Below, one piece after another: positions 1-8,127 of a stretch of 64,000 bases of DNA. The DNA lies in assembly GCA_965261585.1 (NCBI GenBank), contig CBDHDN010000055.1, forward strand, positions 135,381 to 199,380. The letters run 5' to 3'. The stretch comes from CBDHDN01 sp965261585. GTDB lineage: Bacteria > Pseudomonadota > Alphaproteobacteria > UBA6615. The position numbers and the translations under genes were made by a program. The notes beneath the pieces are model-generated. The model was not told the origin of the DNA. It saw nothing but the letters and a program-made list of their open reading frames with translations, and did not search any database. How positions within the stretch are numbered: position 1 is the stretch's first letter; the number at the start of each line of letters is the position of its first letter.

Positions 1-500
1 GCCGGTTTTGAGCTTGATGATCCTGACGCCGTCTTCGCGCAGACGTACCATCAGGGCCAGATCCTTGTCGAAATCCGAGTCGGCAAGGGAACATGACAAG
101 GGGATCGTGTCGCGACACTTCCCGCCCAGAAGCGCCCAGACCGGCAGCCCGGCAGCCCGGCGATACGACCCTGCAAATCCAGCAGGGCGCTTTCCAGCGC
201 CGCCTTCGCCTCGGTGCAATGGGCCACCACCTTGGCCGCCTCCTGCATGATCGCCGCCCGGTCGCCCACGAGACGCCCAACAACCAGCGGCCGTATATAG
301 CGGTCGAGCGCGGCAAAACTCGCCTCGGCGGAACCGGTGAAAACGGACCATGGCGAGGCCTCGCCAAAGCCGCTTTCGCCTCCCTCGGCGGTCAGGCGCA
401 GGACCACAATGTCGATCTCATGCTCAACCGGCCCGATCCCGTGATCGCGCCGTGCGTTCACCGGCAATCGCAGGTGCCAGACGTCAAACTAGGTGATCTT
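1..500 (-). pseudogene. Mandelate racemase / muconate-lactonizing enzyme N-terminus, broken
   Basis: Enolase-superfamily enzyme of the mandelate racemase/muconate lactonizing group; the specific substrate cannot be told. The reading RRDHGIG, FGEASPWSVFTG and the HCTEAKAALESALLDLQGRIAGLP block is the typical N-terminal capping domain. The frame is lost at 143-158, where an 8-bp unit (GGCAGCCC on the plus strand) is tandemly duplicated. Removing one unit restores a reading of the form PVWALLGGKCRDT...IIKLKTG to the window edge, which is the start of the catalytic barrel (the Lys-rich KLKTG strand). A TAG at 489-491 also lies in frame just after a plausible start (K-I-T-stop-F-D-V-W). Translation could only start again at a TTG at 467. 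The gene continues beyond position 1. It is divergent from the GntR regulator, so it is probably that regulator's original target. Confidence 0.75.
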
Positions 501-643
501 CTGGTCCGTATACATCTACGCCAGCCCATCCACTGCCGCGCCCGCCGGTCGCGATGCCTGCCGCCTCAGCAGATGCCTTAGCAATTCCAAATGCACCGAA
601 CACGAGACGTCGACGAGCTCCCAAGCTTCACACTGCATTAACT

Positions 644-655
644 ATTGTATACAAT
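644..655. promoter_or_regulatory. Palindromic GntR-type operator
   Basis: ATTGTATACAAT is a perfect 12-bp palindrome, followed within a few bases by a half-similar GGATATACAGT. It lies in the gap between the divergent enolase-superfamily pseudogene and the GntR/FCD gene. FCD-type GntR proteins bind short palindromes with a TNGTATACNA-like core, so this is likely the regulator's own operator. The site also argues that the regulator starts downstream, at 693 and not at the TTG at 645. Confidence 0.5.
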
Positions 656-692
656 CGGATATACAGTCAATCAAGGGACGCGGGAGGTCGGC

Positions 693-1403
693 TTGGCGCA
701 CCGCGGCGCAAACGCGACCAACATCGGCCAGAGTTCGGTAGACCGGGTCCAACAGCACCTGCGAGCCATGGCGGTTGCTTATGCCTTCAAGCCCGGCGAA
801 CGCATCAACGAAGGCGTGCTGGCGCAAAGCCTCGGGGTCAGCCGCACGCCGGTCCGCGAAGCACTCAACCGGCTATGCGTCGAGGGTCTGTTGGAAGTCC
901 GTGCCGGCCGCGGCTTCTTTTGCCGCGGACTGAACGCCAAAGATATCTTCGATCTCTATCAGTTGCGCGCGGCGATCGAGTCGGCCGGTGTGCGGCTCAC
1001 CGTCGAGCGGATCGACAGCGACGCCATCCGGCGCCTCGAGGCGTTCTTGCGTGAAACCGGGCCCGAGGTCGGCGACCGGTCAACCGCCGAACTCGTGCGG
1101 CTCGACGAAGAGTTCCATGAGCGGCTGATGGAGATGTCGGGCAACGCCGAGATGCTGCGGGTCCTGAAGAACGTGAACGACCGCATTCACTTCGTCCGCT
1201 GGATTCACATGGACGACCACGACCGCCCGATGGCCCAGCGCGAGCACCGGCAGATCTTGCGGGCGGTGCGCAAGCGTGACGCGGCTGCGGCCGTCGCCAT
1301 TTTGGCGAAGCACATCGACCGCCGGCTGGGCGAGATCACAGCGGCGATCCGCGAGGGCTACAGCCGAATTTACATGGGCGAAACCGTCGTCGCGGCCGAG
1401 TAG
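693..1403 (+). CDS. GntR family transcriptional regulator, FCD domain
   Basis: A DNA-binding repressor or activator of about 236 residues. The N-terminal winged helix contains GERINEGVLAQSLGVSRTPVREALNRL, the standard GntR recognition region. It is followed by a short wing (VRAGRGFFCRG) and an all-helical FCD ligand-binding domain with the FDLYQLRAAIES and EFHERLMEMSGN helices, plus H and R/D residues that usually bind metal and a carboxylate effector. I chose the TTG at 693 because GGGAGG lies five bases upstream; the upstream TTG at 645 falls inside the palindrome. Its divergent neighbour is a broken enolase-superfamily gene and its downstream neighbour is a D-amino-acid dehydrogenase. This suggests control of a small carboxylate or amino-acid pathway. 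Confidence 0.9.
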   Translation: MAHRGANATNIGQSSVDRVQQHLRAMAVAYAFKPGERINEGVLAQSLGVSRTPVREALNRLCVEGLLEVRAGRGFFCRGLNAKDIFDLYQLRAAIESAGVRLTVERIDSDAIRRLEAFLRETGPEVGDRSTAELVRLDEEFHERLMEMSGNAEMLRVLKNVNDRIHFVRWIHMDDHDRPMAQREHRQILRAVRKRDAAAAVAILAKHIDRRLGEITAAIREGYSRIYMGETVVAAE

Positions 1404-1457
1404 AACGCCCAGGCTCCAAGAGTCCCGCCGGGCTGACATCCCGTCGCTTGAGCGCCG

Positions 1458-2711
1458 TCACTGAAAACGCGCGTAGGTCAGGCCGTCGAGTTCGATCTCC
1501 GGCGCGCGCCCCAACATCAAATCAGCGACAATGCGCGACGAGCCGCAGGCCGTGGTCCAGCCCATGTGGCCCTGACCGGTGTTGAGGAACAGGTTTTCGA
1601 CGGGCGTCGCGCCGAGGATCGGCGGGCCGTCGGGCGTCATCGGCCGCAGGCAGGCCCAGTATTCCGGCCGCTCCATGTCGAGCCCGTGGGGGAACAGCTG
1701 GCGTGCCAGCGCCATCATGTGATCAAAATCGCGCGGCGCGTGGGTGGTGTCATAGCCGGCGAAGTCCGCCGTCGCCGTCATGCGCAGCCCATCGCCCATG
1801 CGCCCGAAAGCGGTGAACCGGCCCTCGTCGACCCCGCCCACAAGCGGCGCCGCGGCGTCGTCGGTGATCGGCAGGGTCAGCGAGTACCCCTTGACCGGAT
1901 AGACCGGCAGCCGCAGGCCGACGCGCCGGGCGACGAGCGGCGAATAGCTGCCGAGGGCGAGCACGAAGCGGTCGGCCGTGATGGCGCCGTCGGTGGTCTC
2001 GACGGCGGCGATCCGGCGACCGTCGCGGACCAGGCCAGAGACGGTGGTGCCGAGGCGCAGCGTCACGCCCAGATCGGTGCACAGCTTGGCGAGTTGCTCC
2101 GTAAATACGCGGCAGTCGCCGCCCTCGTCGGTCGGGCAGAACACGCCGCCCGCCAGCTCGTCGCCGAGGTTGGCGAGGGCCGGCTCGATGGCCTTGCAGC
2201 GCGCGGCATCGACGATGCGCAAATCGTGGCCGAACTCGCGGAACAGCTCGAGGCTGGTGACGCCCTCGTCGAAGTGCCGGGGATCGCGATAGTAGTACAG
2301 CAGGCCGCCGTCGATCCGGTCGTAGGCAATCCCGGCCTCGTCGCGCAGGCGCGCCAGGCACTGCTGGCTGTAGCGGGCGATGCGATACTTGGTGGTCGAG
2401 TTGCGCCGTGCGGCGGCCGTGCTGCATTGGCCGAGAAAGCGCAGGCCCCAGCGCATCAGGGCCGCATCGGCGCGCAGGCGCATGCGGAACCCGGCATGGG
2501 GCCGCCACAGCGACTTCAACAGTATGCGCGGCGCCCGCGGCGAGCCCCAGGCGAGGGCGTGGCCGACCGCGATCAGGCCGGCGTTGGCGCGGCTGGTCTC
2601 GGCCGCGACCTCGTCGCAACGGTCGACGAGGGTGACCTCGCAACCCTCGCGCGCCAAATAATAGGCCGTGGTGACGCCGACCACCCCGGCGCCAAGAACG
2701 ACGATGTGCAT
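1458..2711 (-). CDS. dadA: D-amino acid dehydrogenase (DadA-like FAD oxidoreductase)
   Basis: A flavoprotein of 417 residues that would oxidise D-amino acids to 2-oxo acids and ammonia, feeding electrons to the respiratory chain. The Rossmann FAD motif GAGVVG is at residues 7-12, followed by TTAYYLAREGCEVTLVDR and the ETSRANAGLI block seen in DadA proteins. The C-terminal GxGHMGWTTACGSSRIVADL closes the FAD site. Length matches the family (about 416-432). Start: the ATG at 2711 is preceded by GGGGAGGGGAGG; a longer frame to 2759 has no such site. It converges with the GntR gene. The symbol is used in the family sense; the substrate could be another D-amino acid or a secondary amine such as hydroxyproline. 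Confidence 0.85.
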   Translation of the reverse strand: MHIVVLGAGVVGVTTAYYLAREGCEVTLVDRCDEVAAETSRANAGLIAVGHALAWGSPRAPRILLKSLWRPHAGFRMRLRADAALMRWGLRFLGQCSTAAARRNSTTKYRIARYSQQCLARLRDEAGIAYDRIDGGLLYYYRDPRHFDEGVTSLELFREFGHDLRIVDAARCKAIEPALANLGDELAGGVFCPTDEGGDCRVFTEQLAKLCTDLGVTLRLGTTVSGLVRDGRRIAAVETTDGAITADRFVLALGSYSPLVARRVGLRLPVYPVKGYSLTLPITDDAAAPLVGGVDEGRFTAFGRMGDGLRMTATADFAGYDTTHAPRDFDHMMALARQLFPHGLDMERPEYWACLRPMTPDGPPILGATPVENLFLNTGQGHMGWTTACGSSRIVADLMLGRAPEIELDGLTYARFQ

Positions 2712-2892
2712 GAGCCTCCCCTCCCCCGGGGAGCTTGGCCGCACCGGGCTGCGGATCACCGGCCGGCAGACCAGGCTGCCTCATAGCATCCCGTGGGCGC
2801 GCGTACACGCCCCGGCCCCCGGTCAGTGGGCGCGGAGGCTCAGATCGTCCGGCGTGAACTCACGTGCTTTTGCGGCGCACCGTCGGCGGCAC

Positions 2893-3050
2893 TCAATCTA
2901 TACGCTGGTGCTCCGAGATCTTCCAGCAGTGGTCGAAGGTGAAGATGTCCACGCCGCCAAGGCGGTCGCCCCAGTTCGCTTCAACTTCGTCGGCGCATTG
3001 TCGAGCGACGTTGTCGAAGAGGATTTTGACAAAGGCCCAGGTGTTGTTTT
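2893..3050 (-). pseudogene. Truncated tail of an unidentified protein cut by the IS
   Basis: Reading away from the left end of the IS on the minus strand gives an open tail of about 51 residues that ends in TGA. It contains the stretches NTWAFVKILFDN, EVEANWGDRLGG and FTFDHCWKISEHQRID, whose composition looks like real protein. I do not recognise the family. No continuation is visible on the far side of the IS, where only a short ATGAAGAACGTA stretch occurs. It may be the 3' end of a gene whose 5' part was lost, or chance. Confidence 0.3.
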
Positions 3051-3095
3051 TGAGTCGGACCCGATTTCCTTGGACACAGAATTGGCTTAATCGAA

Positions 3096-3527
3096 GTGTC
3101 CAAGGAGGACCGGAACAGGACCGATAATTTTGAGAAGAAAGTTGCGGTTGATGGGCCTGTGGTAAATGCGGGCGAGCTTGGCTCGTCCACGTTTTCCCCA
3201 GGCCAGGCTTTGCCGGCAGGCCCGCTGGGACTTGGCCAGCGATGGACGGTGGCGCGCAAGCGTGAGGTCGTTCTGCGGCTTTTGCGTGACGAGCCGGTGC
3301 AACTTCTGTCGCGCCAGTTGGGCGTAGAGATCTTCCGGCTCGAGCAGTGGCGTGAGAAAGCGATCGGCGGGATCGACGCCTCGCTCAAGCAACGCAAGGG
3401 CGATCCGGTGCAGGCGGAACTGGATAGCGCCATGAAGCGGATCGGAGAGTTGACCATGCAGGTGGAACTGCTGGAGGCCAAGACGGAGACCTTCGGCCCT
3501 TTGGGGCGGCGGAGGTCGCGGCGATGA
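3096..3527 (+). CDS. IS3-like transposase OrfA
   Basis: A protein of 143 residues with the helix-turn-helix of IS3-type OrfA proteins: RKREVVLRLLRDEPVQLLSRQLGVEIFRLEQWREKA. A coiled-coil-like C-terminus follows (DSAMKRIGELTMQVELLEAK). It would bind the IS ends. It begins at GTG 3096, with no strong ribosome site. Its stop overlaps the start of OrfB in an ATGA, so the two are translationally coupled or joined by frameshifting. It differs from the copy at 36181-36612 by about one residue near the N-terminus (R for M). Confidence 0.8.
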   Translation: MSKEDRNRTDNFEKKVAVDGPVVNAGELGSSTFSPGQALPAGPLGLGQRWTVARKREVVLRLLRDEPVQLLSRQLGVEIFRLEQWREKAIGGIDASLKQRKGDPVQAELDSAMKRIGELTMQVELLEAKTETFGPLGRRRSRR

Positions 3528-4429
3528 GTGCCGCCACCTCGCCCGGCACGGGTCTGGCCTACGGCCTGCGGCGGGTCTGCGCCGCCTGGGGCATGGCCCG
3601 CTCCTCGTTCTACGCCATGACCTCCGGCCAGCACGCCGAGCAGCCGCCGGCAAAGCGTCGGGGACCGAAGCCCGCGATCTCGGACCAGGCGCTGCTGGTG
3701 GCGATCGAAGCCGACCTGGAGGCATCGCCCAGGGAGGGCGAGGGCTACCGCAAGGTCTGGGCTCGGCTTCGGGTCTGTCGCGACATCCGGGTTGCCCGCA
3801 AGCGGGTGCTCCGCCTGATGCGCGAGAACAATCTGCTCTCGCCCCATCGCTGCCGCCGCCGTGGCGGCAATCCCCATGACGGTGAGATCATCACTCATGC
3901 CCCGAACCTCATGTGGGGCACCGATGGCGTTCGGGTGTTCACGGTGGACGACGGCTGGGGCTGGATCTTCACCGCCGTCGAGCATTGGAACGCCGAGTGT
4001 GTCGGCTGGCATGTCTGCAAGCGCGGCGACCGCTTCGCCGCCCTGCAGCCGATCTCCATGGGGCTTGCCGGGCTGTATGGCTCGACCGCGGCCGGCGCGG
4101 CTCGGGGGCTGGCCTTGCGGATGGATCACGGCTCCCAGTATCTGTCGGACCACTTCACCAACCAGATCAAGTTCTGGGGCATCCAGCCGTCCTACGCCTT
4201 CGTCGCCGAGCCCCAGACCAACGGCGTCGCCGAGCGGTTCAATCGCACGCTGAAGGAACAGATCATCCATGGTCGCATCTACCGCAACATCGCGGAGCTG
4301 CGGGACGCCGTCCGCGACTTCGTCGAACTCTACAATGCCCAGTGGATCGTCGAAAAGAACGGCTACCTGAGCCCCGCTCAAGCTCGTCAGGCGTGGCACG
4401 CCGCGATCTCAATCAGGCCCGCCGCGTGA
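3524..4429 (+). CDS. IS3-like transposase OrfB (integrase core)
   Basis: A DDE transposase subunit of 301 residues. The N-terminal HTH_21-like region is GEGYRKVWARLRVCRDIRVARKRVLRLMRENNLL. The rve core follows with catalytic residues in WGTDGV (first Asp), RMDHGSQYLS (second Asp) and NGVAERFNRTLKEQ (Glu). The C-terminal YNAQWIVEKNGYLSPAQAR is the usual IS3 tail. It overlaps OrfA by four bases. It appears intact, and is nearly identical to 35279-36184 (one visible change, R for W in EASPREGEGY). Confidence 0.88.
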   Translation: MSAATSPGTGLAYGLRRVCAAWGMARSSFYAMTSGQHAEQPPAKRRGPKPAISDQALLVAIEADLEASPREGEGYRKVWARLRVCRDIRVARKRVLRLMRENNLLSPHRCRRRGGNPHDGEIITHAPNLMWGTDGVRVFTVDDGWGWIFTAVEHWNAECVGWHVCKRGDRFAALQPISMGLAGLYGSTAAGAARGLALRMDHGSQYLSDHFTNQIKFWGIQPSYAFVAEPQTNGVAERFNRTLKEQIIHGRIYRNIAELRDAVRDFVELYNAQWIVEKNGYLSPAQARQAWHAAISIRPAA

Positions 4430-4621
4430 GACAAACTTGTGTCCAAGGAACCGGGTGCGCTACAGAATTACGTTCTTCATAGTGATACATACCCCCCCTT
4501 CGTTACGTTGTTGACCAGGATTTAGAACATCGGTTTAACATGATCGCCAGCATCCAACTCATGAGCCGCAGGTTGGCGAGGGCTCGAAAACTCTGAGTCC
4601 GGACGCCCGCACCTGATCCCA

Positions 4622-5257
4622 TCAGCCCAGTTGCGGCTCGGTCTTCGTCATGCTCTCTCGGACGCTCATGCTCTCCCACCAGCGATGTAACGCCGGCTTG
4701 CGCTCGAGGATCGGGCCGCTCTCGGGAGTCATCGTAAAGTAGGCGAAGATGGGGCCGAGGTGCAGGTCGGCAAGGCTCAGCGAGTCATCGGCGAGATAGG
4801 CATTTTCGTCGAGCAAGTTCTCAAGTACGTCAACGCAATTTCGCACCGCCGGCAGAGCGGCTTCGATCGCCGCTTCATCGGCGCTACCGCCCATCATCGG
4901 CACAACCAAGCGCTGGATCACAAGCTGGCCCACGGTTGGCGCATAGGTATAGCTGTCGAGCAAGCTGATGATCTGAGTCATGCGGGCGCGTTGGCGCGCG
5001 TCGCTGGGCTGTAGCTTGGGTCCGGGGAAGGATTCGTCCACGTAGCGCTCGATAGCGCAAACCTCGTACAGAGCGAAACCGTCGTGCTCGAAGGCCGGAA
5101 CCTTGCCGAACGGGTGCCGAGTTAGCTGTTCCGGCGGCATCCCCTTGAGAAAATCGACTTCTACCAGGCGGTAGGCAACCCCTTTCTCCTCGAGTGCGAG
5201 GCGGGCGGAGCGGGTGTAGGTACTGTAATTCGGACCGTAAAGTATCGGATCGGCCAT
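4622..5257 (-). CDS. Glutathione S-transferase family protein
   Basis: A cytosolic conjugating enzyme of 211 residues, the usual size. The N-terminal thioredoxin-like domain (about residues 1-80) shows NYSTYTRSARLALEEKGVAY at the active-site helix, the cis-proline and GSH-backbone site FGKVPAF, and the GSH gamma-glutamyl contact region ALYEVCAIERYVDE. The C-terminal helical domain has the N-capping box region LSLADLHLGPIFAYF. The ATG at 5257 is preceded by GGGAGAAGCACCT. No operon partner: the upstream gene on the same strand starts far away. The substrate is unknown. Confidence 0.88.
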   Translation of the reverse strand: MADPILYGPNYSTYTRSARLALEEKGVAYRLVEVDFLKGMPPEQLTRHPFGKVPAFEHDGFALYEVCAIERYVDESFPGPKLQPSDARQRARMTQIISLLDSYTYAPTVGQLVIQRLVVPMMGGSADEAAIEAALPAVRNCVDVLENLLDENAYLADDSLSLADLHLGPIFAYFTMTPESGPILERKPALHRWWESMSVRESMTKTEPQLG

Positions 5258-5421
5258 AGGTGCTTCTCCCTCGAAAGATGAGACGGGCAGCCGACAGGAC
5301 GTAACGCGTCACGAATTCGCCGGTCCCCGATTACCTTGGTTTGAGCTGGGATTTCCGGATGATTCTTCCAGCCACCGAAGACGGTAGCACACCTGTGTGA
5401 GCGTGGAGGCCCGCCTATGTG

Positions 5422-6345
5422 CTAGGCTCGGACGCCCGCGGCCCGGATGATTTCGACGATCGCACGCTCCTGGCGCGGGCCCATCAGGTGGACGCCGTGC
5501 ACGCCGGGTATCTCGCGAAACTGCTGGATGAGCTCGACGCAGATCCGGCGGCCCTCGGCGCGCTCGTCGGCCGCGCCGGCGATCCTGCTGATGATGGCGT
5601 CCGGGACATTCACGCCGTGCAGGTTCTCGTTCATCCAGCGCGCCGCCTTGGCGGACGCGAACGGCCCCAGGCCAATGAGAAAATATGCGCGCCGGGTCAG
5701 TCCGGCATCGGTCAGACGCGCCATGTAGCGGCCCAACATGGCGGCATCGAACACGTATTGGGTCTGGAAGAAGTCGGCGCCGGCCGCGACCTTCGCCGCG
5801 AGCCCGTCGGTGCCGAACGCGGCATCCGGTTCACGCGGCGCGTCGGCGGCGCCGATGAAGAGCCGCGGGGCCGGGTCGATCGCGCGACCCGAGGGGAACC
5901 TCGCCTCATCGCGCATTTGCCGCGCCATGGCCATGAGGCCGCGGCTGTCGATGTCGCGCACGGCCGTGGCCGCGGGCTGATCGCCGGCCGCGGCTTCGTC
6001 GCCATGCAGGCACAGGATGTTGGGGATGCTCAGCGCTGCGGCGCCCAGCAGATCGCCCTGCAAGGCGATCCGGTTGCGGTCGCGCGTCGTGAACTGCAGG
6101 ACCGGCTCAATGCCGTTCGCGGCGATGATCGCCGCGGCGGCAAGCGCCGACATGTGTGCATTGGCGCCCGATCCGTCGGTCACGTTGACGGCATCGACGG
6201 CGCCGTCGAGCGCGGCGACACGATCCAGCACCACCGCCGCGCTGGCCGCGTCCGGCGGCGAGGTCTCCGCGGTGACGGCGAACCGCCCGGCTCGCAGGGT
6301 TGCTTCGAGAGCGCCGTCGGAGCGGCTGGCCTGCTGCACGTTCAT
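5422..6345 (-). CDS. Methylenetetrahydrofolate reductase-like protein (MetF family)
   Basis: A predicted TIM-barrel flavoprotein of 307 residues, in the folate one-carbon pathway family that reduces 5,10-methylene-THF to 5-methyl-THF. Family signatures: FAVTAETSPPD at the first strand, VNVTDGSGANAHMS (folate/FAD contact), PVLQFTTRDRNRIALQGDLLGA, NILCLHGDE, and GADFFQTQYVFD with the conserved Gln-Thr-Gln. The C-terminal GVHGVHLMGP closes the barrel. The ATG at 6345 is preferred to a TTG at 6360; neither has a strong ribosome site. Many alphaproteobacteria encode paralogues of this form that work with methyltransferases in demethylation pathways, so it may not be the main MetF. Confidence 0.8.
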   Translation of the reverse strand: MNVQQASRSDGALEATLRAGRFAVTAETSPPDAASAAVVLDRVAALDGAVDAVNVTDGSGANAHMSALAAAAIIAANGIEPVLQFTTRDRNRIALQGDLLGAAALSIPNILCLHGDEAAAGDQPAATAVRDIDSRGLMAMARQMRDEARFPSGRAIDPAPRLFIGAADAPREPDAAFGTDGLAAKVAAGADFFQTQYVFDAAMLGRYMARLTDAGLTRRAYFLIGLGPFASAKAARWMNENLHGVNVPDAIISRIAGAADERAEGRRICVELIQQFREIPGVHGVHLMGPRQERAIVEIIRAAGVRA

Positions 6346-6482
6346 AGGCGGCGATCTCAAACGTCCGGCCCGGCTCTGCCCAATCGCTTTGCCACAGCCG
6401 AATTTGCCGGCCGATTCGCCCCGGCCGCTTTGCCACTGCCGTTTTCACTGCGGCCCAGCTGCACTAGGCTGGTTCGGGGAGG

Positions 6483-8114
6483 ATGCTTTTCTTGCCGCAC
6501 GGTCCACATGCGCCGCACCACGTCGTCATGGCCCACGCCGTGGCGGCGAGCGTGCTTGTCCTGCTGACGAGCGCCGCCGCGGGCGCCGAGCCGCCGCGGT
6601 TTGTCGAGGAAACGGCGGTGGCCGGCGTCGACCATCGCTATACCGGCGGGTTCGAATTCTTCGTCGGTGGCGGTGTTGCCGCGTTCGATTGCAACGACGA
6701 CGGGTTCACCGATCTGTTCTTCGCCGGCGGCGCCGGGCCCGCGTCTTTCTACCGGAACGTCGGCGCGCGCGGCGGCCCCTTGCGGTTTGCCCGGGGCGAC
6801 GGGCTGCCGAGCGGCCTCACGGACGTCACCGGCGCCTATCCGTTGGATGTGGACGGCGATGGCGTGACGGACCTCGCCGTGCTTCGGGTCGGCGAGAACC
6901 TGTTGCTGCGCGGGCGTGGCGGCTGCCGCTTCGAGCGCGCCAACGAGGCTTGGCGCTTCGCCGGCGGCGGCGCCTGGTCGACGGCGTTTTCCGCGACATG
7001 GGAGGGCGGCAGCGCGTGGCCGACCGTGGCCGTCGGCAACTACATCGATCGGGCGCAGCCCGGCGCGCCATGGGGCACATGCCATGACAACGCGCTCTAT
7101 CGCCCGGCGGCCGATGGGGCGGGATTCGCCCACCGGCTGAGCCTGCGGCCGGGCCACTGCAGCCTGTCCGCGCTGTTCAGCGACTGGGACCGCTCCGGCC
7201 GGCCGGCCCTGCGCTTCACGAACGACCGGCAGTACAACCGCGGCGGCGAGGAGCAGCTGTGGCGGGTGCAACCCGGCGCACCGCCACAACTCTATGGGCG
7301 TGGCGATGGCTGGCAGCACCTCAGGATCTGGGGCATGGGCATCGCCAGCTATGACGTGACCGGCGACGGCTACCCCGACTACCTGTTGACCAGCATGGGC
7401 GACACCAAGCTGCGGGCGCTGGCCGACGGCGCCGAGCGGCCGGCCTATGCCGATCAGGCGTATGGCCGCGGGTTGACCGCGCACCGGCCCTTCGCCGGCG
7501 ACAGCGATCGCCCGTCGACCGGCTGGCACGCCGACTTCCAGGACGTCGACAATGACGGCCTCGTCGACGTCTTCATCGCCAAGGGCAACGTCGAGGCGAT
7601 GGCCGACTTCGCCGAACGCGATCCCAACAACCTGCTGCTCGGGCAGCCCGACGGAACGTTCACCGAGAGCGCTGCGGCGGCCGGCCTGCTGAGCTATCAT
7701 CGGGCGCGTGGCGCGGCCGTCGTCGACCTCAATCTCGACGGCCTGCTCGACATCGTCGTCGTCAATCGGCAAGCGCCGGCTGAGCTCTGGCGCAACACGA
7801 CGCCCGGCGGCAACTGGCTGGCGCTGCGCCTGCGCCAGGATGGCGCCAACAGGGACGCCGTCGGCGCCTGGATCGAGGTGCGGGCGGGTCGGCGAACCTG
7901 GCGGCGCGAGCTGACGGTCGGCGGCGGGCACGTCGGTGGCGTGCTCGGCTGGACCCATTTCGGCCTGGGGCCGGCCGAGCGGGCCTCGGTCCGCGTTCAA
8001 TGGCCGGGCGGCGACTGGGGCCGTTGGGTGGACGTGGCGGCGGGGCAATGGCTGGTCATCGATCGCGATGCCGCGGCGCCGATCCCTTGGCTGGCACCGC
8101 AGGCGGCGCAATAG
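6483..8114 (+). CDS. CRTAC1 family FG-GAP/VCBS repeat protein, exported
   Basis: A protein of 543 residues with an N-terminal signal peptide (hydrophobic VAASVLVLLTSAAAG, cleavage near AGA-E). It is likely periplasmic or secreted. Ca-binding FG-GAP loops of the form DxDxDGxxD recur: DCNDDGFTDLFF, DVDGDGVTDLAV, DVTGDGYPDYLL, DVDNDGLVDVFI and DLNLDGLLDIVV. These predict a beta-propeller. The C-terminus (NWLALRLRQDGANRDAVGAWIEVRAG, RVQWPGG) is the ASPIC/UnbV domain of CRTAC1 proteins. GGGGAGG lies directly before the ATG. Its function is unknown. It is followed after 13 bases by the M24 hydrolase and is probably co-transcribed with it. Confidence 0.85.
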   Translation: MLFLPHGPHAPHHVVMAHAVAASVLVLLTSAAAGAEPPRFVEETAVAGVDHRYTGGFEFFVGGGVAAFDCNDDGFTDLFFAGGAGPASFYRNVGARGGPLRFARGDGLPSGLTDVTGAYPLDVDGDGVTDLAVLRVGENLLLRGRGGCRFERANEAWRFAGGGAWSTAFSATWEGGSAWPTVAVGNYIDRAQPGAPWGTCHDNALYRPAADGAGFAHRLSLRPGHCSLSALFSDWDRSGRPALRFTNDRQYNRGGEEQLWRVQPGAPPQLYGRGDGWQHLRIWGMGIASYDVTGDGYPDYLLTSMGDTKLRALADGAERPAYADQAYGRGLTAHRPFAGDSDRPSTGWHADFQDVDNDGLVDVFIAKGNVEAMADFAERDPNNLLLGQPDGTFTESAAAAGLLSYHRARGAAVVDLNLDGLLDIVVVNRQAPAELWRNTTPGGNWLALRLRQDGANRDAVGAWIEVRAGRRTWRRELTVGGGHVGGVLGWTHFGLGPAERASVRVQWPGGDWGRWVDVAAGQWLVIDRDAAAPIPWLAPQAAQ

Positions 8115-8127
8115 CAATGGAGGCACC

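Larger units (their letters stand above)
3051..4464 (+). mobile_element. IS3-like insertion sequence, copy A (1414 bp)
   Basis: The element starts TGAGTCGGACCC and ends GGGTGCGCTACA. Its imperfect terminal inverted repeats share CCTTGGACACA. It carries two overlapping transposase frames. The same 1414-bp element lies inverted at 35244-36657, and comparing the two copies fixes both ends. No target duplication is visible at this copy (left flank GTTGTTTT, right flank GAATTACG). One flank has therefore probably been rearranged since insertion. Confidence 0.88.

Noticed and set aside
1566..2786. 406-codon plus-strand open frame opposite dadA
   Set aside because: Shadow with no domain; the minus strand has the FAD motif and a good ribosome site.
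4465..4621. Small RNA or gene between IS copy A and the GST
   Set aside because: Only a C-run and no stable hairpin or start with a ribosome site; nothing can be supported.
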